Source of the DNA: a bacterium
Lineage (GTDB): Bacteria; SZUA-79; Acidulodesulfobacterales; Acidulodesulfobacteraceae
NCBI GenBank assembly: GCA_003232385.1
Contig: QIJE01000022.1
Location: 1 to 64,000, forward strand
Reading direction: 5' to 3'
Length of the DNA stretch: 64,000 bases
Each line of letters starts with the position of its first letter. The first letter of the stretch is position 1. This document shows, in pieces, positions 17,080-25,544 of this stretch. Both the position numbers and the translations under genes were made by a program. The notes under the pieces were generated by a model. That model worked only from the letters and a program-made list of their open reading frames with translations, ran no database searches and was not told where the DNA came from.

Positions 17080-19185
17080 TTAATAAAGCATATTGGATTT
17101 AGTGTCGTAATAAAACCTGCTTCGATGCTTGATCTTATTATAATGCACCACATCGCCGGTTTTTAACGAATTCGTGAAATTTAAAAGCTCGTCCTCGATA
17201 TGATTAAACGGGCGTCCGAGTCTATCGGAAATTTCCGTTAAAATATCCATAATATCGTATCTGTATTGACCAAGATTAAAATCGTTATTTAAATTAATAG
17301 TTTTACCCTCGAAATTTTCATAAAACGAATCCCTACCCTCAAGAAAGTCTTTTATCGGTATGACAACATCTGCCATGGCAGACAATATGCCTGTTTTAGA
17401 AGAGAAAACAGCCAAATACTCTAAATCCGCCGCATATTTTATTAATTCTTTCGTGACATAATCATTTACCGGATCGCCTATATATATGAGATTTTTTATT
17501 TTTCCGGCATTAAATCCGGAATATATAGAATCGTAACCGGAATTACCTGAGGGATTCAGCCCGGAGTTAACGAGCCCCCTGTAATTGAACGATTTAATAA
17601 GCGGAAAAATATATGAAATTTTCTCTTTATTTCTCAAAAAATCCGATATCTCTTTAATGACAACAAAATTATCATCCATATTACATGCCGACATCGGATA
17701 ATCGCCTATTAAAATGGAAACCACATCCGCCTTTAGAATACTTTTGACCATTTCGTCGCCTTTTTCAGAGTCGCAATCGCATAAATTCAGCCGCAAACCG
17801 TTTAAAAAATCATGAACGGACGATAATTCAATATCCTGTCTGACATAAGCAATATCTTCAAATCTCGTAAAGCCCGTTTTCGCGGATTTTTTAATATTTA
17901 TGAGTAGAAGCTTTCCTCCGTGTTCCCTGTGGGCTTTCATTATATTGTATGAAACATACGGTATCTCGTCTTCTATGGAGCCTATATATAACATAACTTC
18001 TGAATTCAGCAATGTTTTAATATCAAAATTTTCCTCATTTTTAAAAATAGACTTGAATTTGTCAAGATTTATTCTATAAAATTCAGGCTCGGCTATATCG
18101 AAATATGCCGGTTTTAAAATATTCCTTACAAAATTAGATATTATGAAACCGTCGTTTGTCGATATTCCCGGCGATACTAAAACGGCGGTGTTTTCCATCC
18201 CGCCCTTTTTAGAGATACTTTCAATTCTCGACGCAAACTCATTTACGGCCTCTTTTTTGCTCGTTTCTTCGAACATCGATTTCTTTTTAACGAGAGGGGA
18301 TTGAATATAATACCCTTCATCTTTCCCTATGCCTTCGTAAAAAAAACCGGCTTTGCATAAATATCCGCCGAATAGGGAAACGGTTCTGACTAACGATTCA
18401 TCCTTATCGTATCTGTAATACTCCATCCTGCATGCGGCGGAGCATTTATCACAAACAGATGAAAAAGGGGATTCCTGCCAGTATCTTTCTTTAAATTTCG
18501 ACGGTTTTGAAACAAGAGCGCCGACCGGGCAGACTTCCACACAATTTCCGCAATAATAGCAATCCAAATAATTTATATCGCTCTTAATTTCCGTAAATGA
18601 ACAATTTTTCGACGGAACGGAGCCCGTTTGCAAGCTGTCGTCTCCCTTTAATCCGATATAACCGTTAAATCCTTTATCTTTAATTTGAAGAAACGGATTC
18701 CCGTACATATCGGTACATACCCTGATACATCTGGAACATAGAACACACCTTGTCGCCATATATTCGATAAGGTCACTCTGGAATATATGCGTTCTATCCG
18801 GACAAACCCTCTCATTCTCCTGAGTAGTCATGCCGAATTCAAAAGAGAGGTCCTGCAGCATGCATTCACCCGATTTATCGCAAACGGGACAATCAAGGGG
18901 GTGCTCCAATAAAAGGTGAGACATCACCATCTTCCTGACATTCCATGTTTTTTCGGTATCGGTCAGGATTTCGTACCCCTCCTTTACCTTTGCGACGCAA
19001 GACGGAAGAGGATTTTTAATGCCTTTAACCTCAACTACGCAAATTCTGCAAGAACCGATCGGTTTGAGCCTTCCGAGATAGCAGAGCACTGGTATCCTTA
19101 TGCCGTTTCGTGCAGCGGCTTCAAGGATAGTAATACCCGATTTGGTCATAAATTTCTTATCATTTATTGATATTTCAATATCCAC
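17080..19185 (-). CDS. nuoG: NADH-quinone oxidoreductase subunit G
   Basis: Large Fe-S subunit of the electron-input module, 701 aa. In order: an N-terminal [2Fe-2S] domain (CYLGRL...SCRIC...C), the His/Cys-ligated N5 motif HPLDCPVCDKSGEC, two [4Fe-4S] motifs (CVLCSRCIRVC and CYYCGNCVEVCP), then a CDKCSAAC...C group suited to an extra N7-type cluster, and a reduced molybdopterin-oxidoreductase-like domain without an evident Mo-ligating residue. It is shorter than the E. coli protein (about 900 aa). It lies 53 bp downstream of the unusual NuoF-GltD-like gene, which must deliver its electrons. Confidence 0.95.
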   Translation of the reverse strand: MDIEISINDKKFMTKSGITILEAAARNGIRIPVLCYLGRLKPIGSCRICVVEVKGIKNPLPSCVAKVKEGYEILTDTEKTWNVRKMVMSHLLLEHPLDCPVCDKSGECMLQDLSFEFGMTTQENERVCPDRTHIFQSDLIEYMATRCVLCSRCIRVCTDMYGNPFLQIKDKGFNGYIGLKGDDSLQTGSVPSKNCSFTEIKSDINYLDCYYCGNCVEVCPVGALVSKPSKFKERYWQESPFSSVCDKCSAACRMEYYRYDKDESLVRTVSLFGGYLCKAGFFYEGIGKDEGYYIQSPLVKKKSMFEETSKKEAVNEFASRIESISKKGGMENTAVLVSPGISTNDGFIISNFVRNILKPAYFDIAEPEFYRINLDKFKSIFKNEENFDIKTLLNSEVMLYIGSIEDEIPYVSYNIMKAHREHGGKLLLINIKKSAKTGFTRFEDIAYVRQDIELSSVHDFLNGLRLNLCDCDSEKGDEMVKSILKADVVSILIGDYPMSACNMDDNFVVIKEISDFLRNKEKISYIFPLIKSFNYRGLVNSGLNPSGNSGYDSIYSGFNAGKIKNLIYIGDPVNDYVTKELIKYAADLEYLAVFSSKTGILSAMADVVIPIKDFLEGRDSFYENFEGKTINLNNDFNLGQYRYDIMDILTEISDRLGRPFNHIEDELLNFTNSLKTGDVVHYNKIKHRSRFYYDTKSNMLY

Positions 19186-19238
19186 TTAATTAAACCCTAA
19201 TATTTATAATAAAAATATTTTGTATTTATTTTTTTAAT

Positions 19239-21155
19239 TCAGCTTCTTTCTTCGAACTTCACGAGCATAAGAAAATAACACCTCATGCACCTTGTAGCTT
19301 CATAAATAACATCATCGCTCGTTAAACCCTTGTCAACCTCCTTAAAATTGTCGATGCGGGTTTCAACCGGCTCTTCCACCTGCTTAGCCGCAGGGTTTCC
19401 CTCTGGAAAATCGGTATAATCTATCACTTCTTTTTTGTCATAAACGCCTATCTCTTCAAATAAGTATTCAAAGAGGCAATCATCGGTCGGCTCGAAGGTA
19501 CCCGTCCTTATATATTGGTCCATCCTTCTTGCGGCATTTTTACCGTCACGATTCGAATCTACTATGCTGAGCGGACCGGTAAGAATATCTCCGCCGACGA
19601 ATACCCCCGGCATATCCGTCATATGGGTAAATTTATCGGCTACTATAATTCTATCCCTATTTGCCGTTTTAATTTGCGGTAAATCCTTTAAAAAATCGAG
19701 GTCGGGGACTTGTCCCACCGCCATGATGAATGAATCGCATTCCATGTTGAAATTTGTACCCGGCATCTCAATCGGGCTTCTACGCCCGCTTTTATCAATA
19801 CCTCCAAGCTTTATTTTTATGCATTCGACACCCTTGACTACTCCGTCCTCTTGAACAATACTTACGGGATTAGTTAAAAAATCAAACCTTACCCCTTCCT
19901 TGACAGCGGTGTCTATTTCGTAAAGCGCTGCGGGCATTTGCTCTTTAGACCTCCTATACACGACTATGACCTCTTTGCATCCCAATCTAATTGCCGTCCG
20001 GCAACAATCTACGGCAACATTACCGCCGCCTTCTATTATAACTTTATCTCCGATATCTATTTTATTTCCAAGCGCAACGTCTCGCAAAAACTTAACCCCG
20101 TCATAAAAACCTTTAAGATTGTCGTCTGATCCGGGTAAACCTATATTTTGCCCCCTGTGAGCGCCTACCGCAATAAAAACGGTTTTAAAATCTTGTTCAA
20201 AAAGATCCTGTACGGTAAAATCCCTTCCGAGCCTTTGATTTAATTTATAATCTATTCCGGTAGAAAGAGTATATCCAATCTCCTTGTCTAAAAACTCTTG
20301 CGGCAATCTATACTTTGGAATACCCACGGTCATCATTCCGCCCAAAACAGGTAATGCTTCAAATATTACCGGCTTGTATCCCATTAAGCGTAAATAATAA
20401 GCGCAACTCAAACCGGCCGGACCCGAACCTATAATCGCTACCTTAATTCCGTTACTTTTGATTGCAAACTTCGGTTTAATATCGGAATAAAACACGCTAT
20501 CAGCGGCAAATCTTCTGATTAAGCATATTTGAATGGTACCGTCTACGTTTGCCCTGCGGCAATTATCCTGACAGGGATGAAAACATGTCCTTCCTAAAAT
20601 TCCGGGTAACGGAGTGCTTCTCCTTGCGGATTCAAGGGCGTCCTCAAACCGGCCGTCCCTGACCCTTTCAATCCAATCCGGAATATCAAGCTTGGACGGG
20701 CAACCGTTAATACAAGGAGCAGTAGAATGGGCTATGTAATCCCCTCTCGGTATGAATTCTTTGCTTATTATTGCGTTTTCAAAATCTTGTTTGAAATCAT
20801 CTATTAGTTCGGTAACGGCAAGCGGACCCATATTGCCTACGGTGCATTTAGAGGAGGATAAGATCCAATCACATTGGTTTCTCAATCTATCTAAATCTTT
20901 CAAGATAGCCTGCCCGTTGCATATATGTTCTAAAATATCCGAAGCAACCGAAGTTCCAATCATACACGGGGTACAAACGCCGCAGGAAAGTTTTTGAAGT
21001 TCCTGCATATAGCATCTTGCCAGGTCGACTTTATTATCCCTATCGTCAAGCAAAACCACGCCTTTCCAATTAAGTATAGAAGATATATCGGCATGACCGG
21101 ATTTCTTAAAGTACGAAACGTCTAATCTTGAACCGATTTTATCTATAATTTTCAT
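19239..21155 (-). CDS. NuoF Fe-S domain fused to GltD-like NAD(P)H flavoprotein
   Basis: A 638-aa fusion in the place normally held by nuoE and nuoF. Residues about 30-130 match only the C-terminal Fe-S domain of NuoF, with C58-x2-C61-x2-C64 in SCGVCTPC and a fourth cysteine at 104; the FMN/NADH-binding domain of NuoF is missing. From about 145 it is a GltD/NfnB-type module: a [4Fe-4S] domain (C148, C152, and C191/C195/C199 in CFHPCQDNC), an FAD Rossmann loop (GSGPAG, 243-248) and a pyridine-nucleotide loop (GGGNV, 376-380). YRR at 400-402 follows the second strand, where basic residues often favour NADPH. A C-terminal CMRC ends the protein. It lies 12 bp after nuoD. Inferred role: electron entry to NuoG from NAD(P)H through FAD instead of NuoEF. 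Some databases would call it glutamate synthase small subunit; no large subunit is in the window. Confidence 0.9.
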   Translation of the reverse strand: MKIIDKIGSRLDVSYFKKSGHADISSILNWKGVVLLDDRDNKVDLARCYMQELQKLSCGVCTPCMIGTSVASDILEHICNGQAILKDLDRLRNQCDWILSSSKCTVGNMGPLAVTELIDDFKQDFENAIISKEFIPRGDYIAHSTAPCINGCPSKLDIPDWIERVRDGRFEDALESARRSTPLPGILGRTCFHPCQDNCRRANVDGTIQICLIRRFAADSVFYSDIKPKFAIKSNGIKVAIIGSGPAGLSCAYYLRLMGYKPVIFEALPVLGGMMTVGIPKYRLPQEFLDKEIGYTLSTGIDYKLNQRLGRDFTVQDLFEQDFKTVFIAVGAHRGQNIGLPGSDDNLKGFYDGVKFLRDVALGNKIDIGDKVIIEGGGNVAVDCCRTAIRLGCKEVIVVYRRSKEQMPAALYEIDTAVKEGVRFDFLTNPVSIVQEDGVVKGVECIKIKLGGIDKSGRRSPIEMPGTNFNMECDSFIMAVGQVPDLDFLKDLPQIKTANRDRIIVADKFTHMTDMPGVFVGGDILTGPLSIVDSNRDGKNAARRMDQYIRTGTFEPTDDCLFEYLFEEIGVYDKKEVIDYTDFPEGNPAAKQVEEPVETRIDNFKEVDKGLTSDDVIYEATRCMRCYFLMLVKFEERS

Positions 21156-21167
21156 GTTGTCCCCTCA

Positions 21168-22367
21168 TTATCTGTCCACTTCTCCTAATAATATATCGAC
21201 ACTGCCCATAATGGCAATCAAATCTGCCAATAAATGCCCTTTAGTCATTTCATTCAGGGCGCTTACGTTGCAAAAAGACGGCGGCCTTACTCTCATGCGG
21301 TAAGGAAACGCCGTGCCGTCGGACACCAAATAAAACCCTAATTCTCCTCTGGGATTTTCTATGGATTGATATGCCTCTCCCTTCGGCGGTTTTATTCCTT
21401 CCATGCCGTATTTAAAAAGCGATATCATACCTTCCATTGTAGTCAGCGCTCTTTTTTTAGGGGGTATAACATACTGCGGGTATTCGTCATAGCTTAGGTA
21501 ATCTCCTTCCGGAATATTTTCTACAGCCTGACTTATTATCTTAAGGCTTTGCCTCATCTCTTCTACTCTAATCCAGTATCTATCGTAAACATCTCCGCTA
21601 TCGCCTAAGGGAACGTCAAAATCGAAATCTTCATAGCTTGAATAGGGATTCGCCTTCCTCACGTCGTAGTCTACCCCACTGCCCCTAAGAGACGGCCCGG
21701 TTAAGGCAAAATTTATCGCATCTTCTGCAGAGATTATTCCTAAATTTTTAGTTCTTTCTAACCAGATTTTATTTTTTGTAAGCAATGTTTCATATTCATC
21801 AACCTTTTCCGGGAATATTTTAATAAAATCTCTTATCTTTTTTATATGATCCTTGTGAATATCCATTGCAAGACCGCCGACACGGTAAAATGAAGGTGTC
21901 ATCCTTGCTCCGGTAATAGCTTCTATTATGTCTAATATTAATTCTCTTTCACGAAAACAGTATAAAAACTCCGTTAATGCACCTATATCCACCGCATGAG
22001 TGGCAAGCCACACAAGATGCGAACTAATTCTTGTAAACTCCGCCAGAATCACCCTGACATACTCCGCCCTTTTAGTCGCCTTTACTCCGCAAAGTTTTTC
22101 AGCCGCAAGAATATAACCGAGATTATTGGAGGCAGCGGAAACATAATCCATTCTATCCGTAATGGTCTCTGCCTGATGATAGGTTTTAAACTCTGCGCAC
22201 TTTTCCATGCTTGTATGTAAATAACCTATTATGGGTTCTGCGTGGACTACGGTTTCACCGTCTAATTGGACTAAAACCCTCAAAACACCGTGAGTAGCCG
22301 GATGTGAAGGTCCTATATTCAGCGGAAATTTACCTACTTCTATTAAAAAATCTTTATATTCAATCAT
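21168..22367 (-). CDS. nuoD: NADH-quinone oxidoreductase subunit D
   Basis: 49-kDa-type subunit that lines the quinone pocket, 399 aa. Visible are GPSHPATHGVLRVLVQLDGE with the quinone-head-binding His, GYLHTSMEKCAEFKTYHQ, TDRMDYVSA and the C-terminal DPVLGEVDR-like end SVDILLGEVDR. nuoC and nuoD are separate genes here (46 bp apart), not fused as in E. coli. Confidence 0.98.
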   Translation of the reverse strand: MIEYKDFLIEVGKFPLNIGPSHPATHGVLRVLVQLDGETVVHAEPIIGYLHTSMEKCAEFKTYHQAETITDRMDYVSAASNNLGYILAAEKLCGVKATKRAEYVRVILAEFTRISSHLVWLATHAVDIGALTEFLYCFRERELILDIIEAITGARMTPSFYRVGGLAMDIHKDHIKKIRDFIKIFPEKVDEYETLLTKNKIWLERTKNLGIISAEDAINFALTGPSLRGSGVDYDVRKANPYSSYEDFDFDVPLGDSGDVYDRYWIRVEEMRQSLKIISQAVENIPEGDYLSYDEYPQYVIPPKKRALTTMEGMISLFKYGMEGIKPPKGEAYQSIENPRGELGFYLVSDGTAFPYRMRVRPPSFCNVSALNEMTKGHLLADLIAIMGSVDILLGEVDR

Positions 22368-22413
22368 GTCATTTAGAAAACGTTCTGAATCAGAACATTT
22401 TAATTAGAAATTA

Positions 22414-22929
22414 TTATATTCTTTCTAACTCGACATATCCCGGCGCATCAAACTCAATATCTCTCGGTTCCGGTCTTTTTCTCAAAGGATAATCCTTAAG
22501 AAGGGGATGTCCATCCCAGTCATCGGGATTCAATATCCTTTTTAGGTCGGGGTGTCCCTTAAATTTTAGCCCGAACATATCATAAACTTCTCTTTCAAAC
22601 CAGTTTGCTGCATTATAAAACGGAGTAAGACTCGGATATTCCGCTTCGTCAATTCCGCTCCTAACTTTAATAAAAATTCTAAAATTATTTTTTACGGAAT
22701 AAAAATTATAATCTACCTCTATCCTTTCGGATCTTTTTGGATAATCTACGGCAAATAAATCGCTAAGCATATCAAACGTTAATCTGGAATCGGTTTTCAG
22801 AAAGTCTGTCATTTCAAGTAAACCTTCCTTTTTGATTAATATATGAACATCACCGCACTGAACGTCAGTCGAAACAATCAGTCCCGGTTTTGATTCCTTT
22901 ATAACAGTTAATGCAAGCATAATATCCAT
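22414..22929 (-). CDS. nuoC: NADH-quinone oxidoreductase subunit C
   Basis: 30-kDa-type peripheral subunit, 171 aa. The diagnostic C-terminal block is present: WFEREVYDMFGLKFKGHPDLKRIL with DWDGHPLLKDYPL. Two in-frame ATGs (22929 and 22920) could serve as start. A 70-bp gap separates it from nuoB; the gap is AT-rich and I see no clear site in it. Confidence 0.97.
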   Translation of the reverse strand: MDIMLALTVIKESKPGLIVSTDVQCGDVHILIKKEGLLEMTDFLKTDSRLTFDMLSDLFAVDYPKRSERIEVDYNFYSVKNNFRIFIKVRSGIDEAEYPSLTPFYNAANWFEREVYDMFGLKFKGHPDLKRILNPDDWDGHPLLKDYPLRKRPEPRDIEFDAPGYVELERI

Positions 22930-22999
22930 TTTAGCAATTAAAATTCTACCTAAATTATTTTTAATGTTCGGTCGTTTGTAATATAATTAATTAATTTTT

Positions 23000-23494
23000 T
23001 TATTTTAAGACATCGGGGGGCGCTTCTTTTTTTATCGTTCCCTTTCCAATCTTTTCTTGAAGTTTAACTATGCCGTATATTAATGACTCCGGTCTTGGGG
23101 GACAACCGGGGATATAAACATCGACCGGAATAATCTTGTCGACGCCTTGCACTATACTATATACATTAAAAAGTCCGCCTGAACAGGCACAATCACCCAT
23201 AGCTATTACCCATTTAGGATTAGGCATCTGGTCGTAAATTCTTTTCACCATAGGTGCCATCTTGTATGCGACTCTTCCCGATACTATAATTAAATCCGCT
23301 TGTCGCGGACTTGACCGGAATATTAGTCCCAACCGATCGAAATCATATCTCGAAGAAGCGGTAGCCATCATTTCAATAGCGCAGCAAGCGAGACCGAATG
23401 TAGCCGGCCATATGGACCACTTTCTTCCCCATGAAACAATCTTATCCATGGATGCCGTAATAATATTATCGCCTAAATGTTCTTCTATTCCCAT
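23000..23494 (-). CDS. nuoB: NADH-quinone oxidoreductase subunit B
   Basis: PSST-type subunit that holds cluster N2, the last electron carrier before quinone. 164 aa. The N2 ligands are visible as adjacent cysteines in GLACCAIEM, a third in GDCACSGG and a fourth in [22 protein letters not shown] and [20 protein letters not shown] are also standard. Its start overlaps the end of nuoA by 10 bp. Confidence 0.98.
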   Translation of the reverse strand: MGIEEHLGDNIITASMDKIVSWGRKWSIWPATFGLACCAIEMMATASSRYDFDRLGLIFRSSPRQADLIIVSGRVAYKMAPMVKRIYDQMPNPKWVIAMGDCACSGGLFNVYSIVQGVDKIIPVDVYIPGCPPRPESLIYGIVKLQEKIGKGTIKKEAPPDVLK

Positions 23495-23838
23495 TTGAGT
23501 GCACCCTTAAGCCATACGTAAAGCAAACCCATAACTAATATTACAATAAACAAAAACATTTCTATAAAACCGAAAAAACCTAATTTAATGAAGATGACCG
23601 CCCATGGAAATAAAAAAACGGCTTCGATATCGAAAAGAAGAAAAAATATGGCTATAAGATAGAACTTAACGTCGAACCTTACGTGCGGCTCGCCGCTAGG
23701 TTCTACTCCACACTCATAAGGCTTTAACTTCCCCTTTTCATATGTTTTTTTGCCGATGAAATTAGATATCATAATCGTGCAAACCGCAAACAATATGACT
23801 AGTACAAGCATTATAAGTATGGGTAAAAAAGAATTCAA
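23485..23838 (-). CDS. nuoA: NADH-quinone oxidoreductase subunit A
   Basis: First gene of the complex I operon. A 117-aa, three-helix membrane subunit with the diagnostic [21 protein letters not shown] and [15 protein letters not shown] segments. A strong ribosome-binding site (GGAGAGG) lies just upstream, and a well-formed promoter is present in the 81-bp gap that separates it from pepA. Confidence 0.98.
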   Translation of the reverse strand: MNSFLPILIMLVLVILFAVCTIMISNFIGKKTYEKGKLKPYECGVEPSGEPHVRFDVKFYLIAIFFLLFDIEAVFLFPWAVIFIKLGFFGFIEMFLFIVILVMGLLYVWLKGALKWE

Positions 23839-23882
23839 AAGCCTCTCCTTTATTACTTACGTTTTACATATCTACTTTGACT

Positions 23883-23911
23883 ATAGTAACACACAAAACC
23901 CTTTTAATCAA
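23883..23911 (-). promoter_or_regulatory. Candidate sigma70 promoter of the nuo operon
   Basis: On the minus strand, TTGATT (23911-23906) and TACTAT (23888-23883) are exactly 17 bp apart, in the 81-bp gap between the pepA stop and nuoA. A transcript starting about 7 bp downstream would have a leader of roughly 40 nt carrying the strong nuoA ribosome-binding site. The match and the location agree; it is untested. Confidence 0.55.
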
Positions 23912-23919
23912 AGAAAAAA

Positions 23920-25476
23920 TTAAATCTTGTGCTGAATCAAATAATACAATAACGTTCTCGCCCCCACGCCGGTAGCCCCTTTGGGGTTATAAGAAAATCC
24001 GACCTTTGTAAAAGACGGACCCGCTATATCAATATGGCACCATTTGATTTTGTCCGATACGAATTCTTCCAAGAACATGCCTGCCGTTACAGCTCCGCCG
24101 TATTTACCCCCTAAATTTTTTATATCGGCTACCGAACTTAAAAGTTTTTCTCTCATGTCATCGTCAAAAGGCAGCTCCCACATTTTTTCACCGGAGATTC
24201 GGCTTGTAGATATGATGTTGCCGATAAGTTCTTTATCGTTGCCCATAACACCGGACGTATATTCTCCGAGCGCCACCACGCAAGCTCCGGTTAGCGTCGC
24301 AAGGTCAATAATTTCATCTGCCCCGATATTTGAAGCAAAGGATAATGCATCTGCTAAAGTCAGTCTGCCCTCGGCATCCGTATTCTCTATCTCTACGGTC
24401 TTCCCGTTAAGGGTCTTAACGATATCGTCCGGCCTCTGAGAGCCGCCATCCGGCATGTTTTCGCAGGCGGCTATAATGCCGTGAACTTCTAAATTTACGT
24501 CGAATTCGTTAATGTATTTCATTATGCCGAGCACGGCACATGCCCCCGATTTATCAGATTTCATCGTCGTCATAAAATCGGATGGTTTGAGCGATAAACC
24601 GCCGCTATCGAAGGTTACACCCTTACCAACTATAATAATCCTTTTAATTTTAGTATTTTTTGATTTATTTTTAGGCTTATAAATCAGGTGAATAAACCTC
24701 GGGGGATTTTTAGACCCCTGCCCTACCCCATAAAAAGCGTTCATTCCCTTCTTTATTATCTCTACTTCGTCAAAGATTTCACATTCCATATTTTTCTGTT
24801 TCGCTATTTCTTCGGCAATATTTGCCAAATATGCAGGCGTAACGACATTTCCGGGTTCATTTACCAAATCTCTCGTAAAATTAGTCGCAAGAGATGTTTT
24901 CTGTCCGAAATCTAAACCGTCTTTGGCGGAATCTATTAATTCTTCGGTTATTTTGAGGCCGCTGAAATATACCCTTACGACTTTCGGACCGGTAATTTCA
25001 TTATTATTTTTTTCGCTATCTTTGGTCATATATTTTTTAAATTTATACAGACCTAATTCGACACCCTCCGCGATAGCCGCCGACAGGTAAAATAAACCGC
25101 TTTTCGTATAATATTCTCCGGATAATTCCGGAATTATCAATATTATTTCTTTGGTCCTATTGGTTTCGGAAATTTTCGAAGAGATTGAAGCAAAATATCT
25201 GATAGAATCGTAATCAAACTTACTTTTTTTACCTATCCCGCAAACAGTGGAATAAATCGGATATTCGATAATCGTACTCTTACCTTTTTTTGCCTTAAAA
25301 TTAATCTGTTCCAACCTTTTGTATATAAAATCGAACTCTTTAAGATTTTTGTCTTGCAAAAAACGGTTTTCGTCTCCCTCAAAAATTCCAAATGCAAAAA
25401 TGCTCTCTAATTTGCCTTCTCCCTTTTCTTTCAAAATGTTTTTCAAAGAATCTAAAATTTTAAATTCCAACTTCAA
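23920..25476 (-). CDS. pepA: Leucyl aminopeptidase (M17 family)
   Basis: Cytoplasmic two-metal aminopeptidase that trims N-terminal residues from peptides; some homologues also bind DNA. 518 aa. The C-terminal catalytic domain shows the metal and active-site motifs GKGVTFDSGGLSLKP, MKSDKSGA and the M17 signature NTDAEGRLTLADAL. The N-terminal domain (1-170) is divergent, as is normal. It lies 68 bp after acs and upstream of nuoA on the same strand. Confidence 0.95.
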   Translation of the reverse strand: MKLEFKILDSLKNILKEKGEGKLESIFAFGIFEGDENRFLQDKNLKEFDFIYKRLEQINFKAKKGKSTIIEYPIYSTVCGIGKKSKFDYDSIRYFASISSKISETNRTKEIILIIPELSGEYYTKSGLFYLSAAIAEGVELGLYKFKKYMTKDSEKNNNEITGPKVVRVYFSGLKITEELIDSAKDGLDFGQKTSLATNFTRDLVNEPGNVVTPAYLANIAEEIAKQKNMECEIFDEVEIIKKGMNAFYGVGQGSKNPPRFIHLIYKPKNKSKNTKIKRIIIVGKGVTFDSGGLSLKPSDFMTTMKSDKSGACAVLGIMKYINEFDVNLEVHGIIAACENMPDGGSQRPDDIVKTLNGKTVEIENTDAEGRLTLADALSFASNIGADEIIDLATLTGACVVALGEYTSGVMGNDKELIGNIISTSRISGEKMWELPFDDDMREKLLSSVADIKNLGGKYGGAVTAGMFLEEFVSDKIKWCHIDIAGPSFTKVGFSYNPKGATGVGARTLLYYLIQHKI

Positions 25477-25544
25477 GCCCCCTTTATTATCTCGTTATGT
25501 TTGTATAGGTGCCTAAATCTTAAATCAAGCGCCTAAAATTTTAA

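Noticed and set aside
19239-21155. Simple annotation as glutamate synthase small subunit
   Set aside because: The first ~130 residues are the NuoF Fe-S domain and the gene sits between nuoD and nuoG, with no glutamate synthase large subunit nearby.
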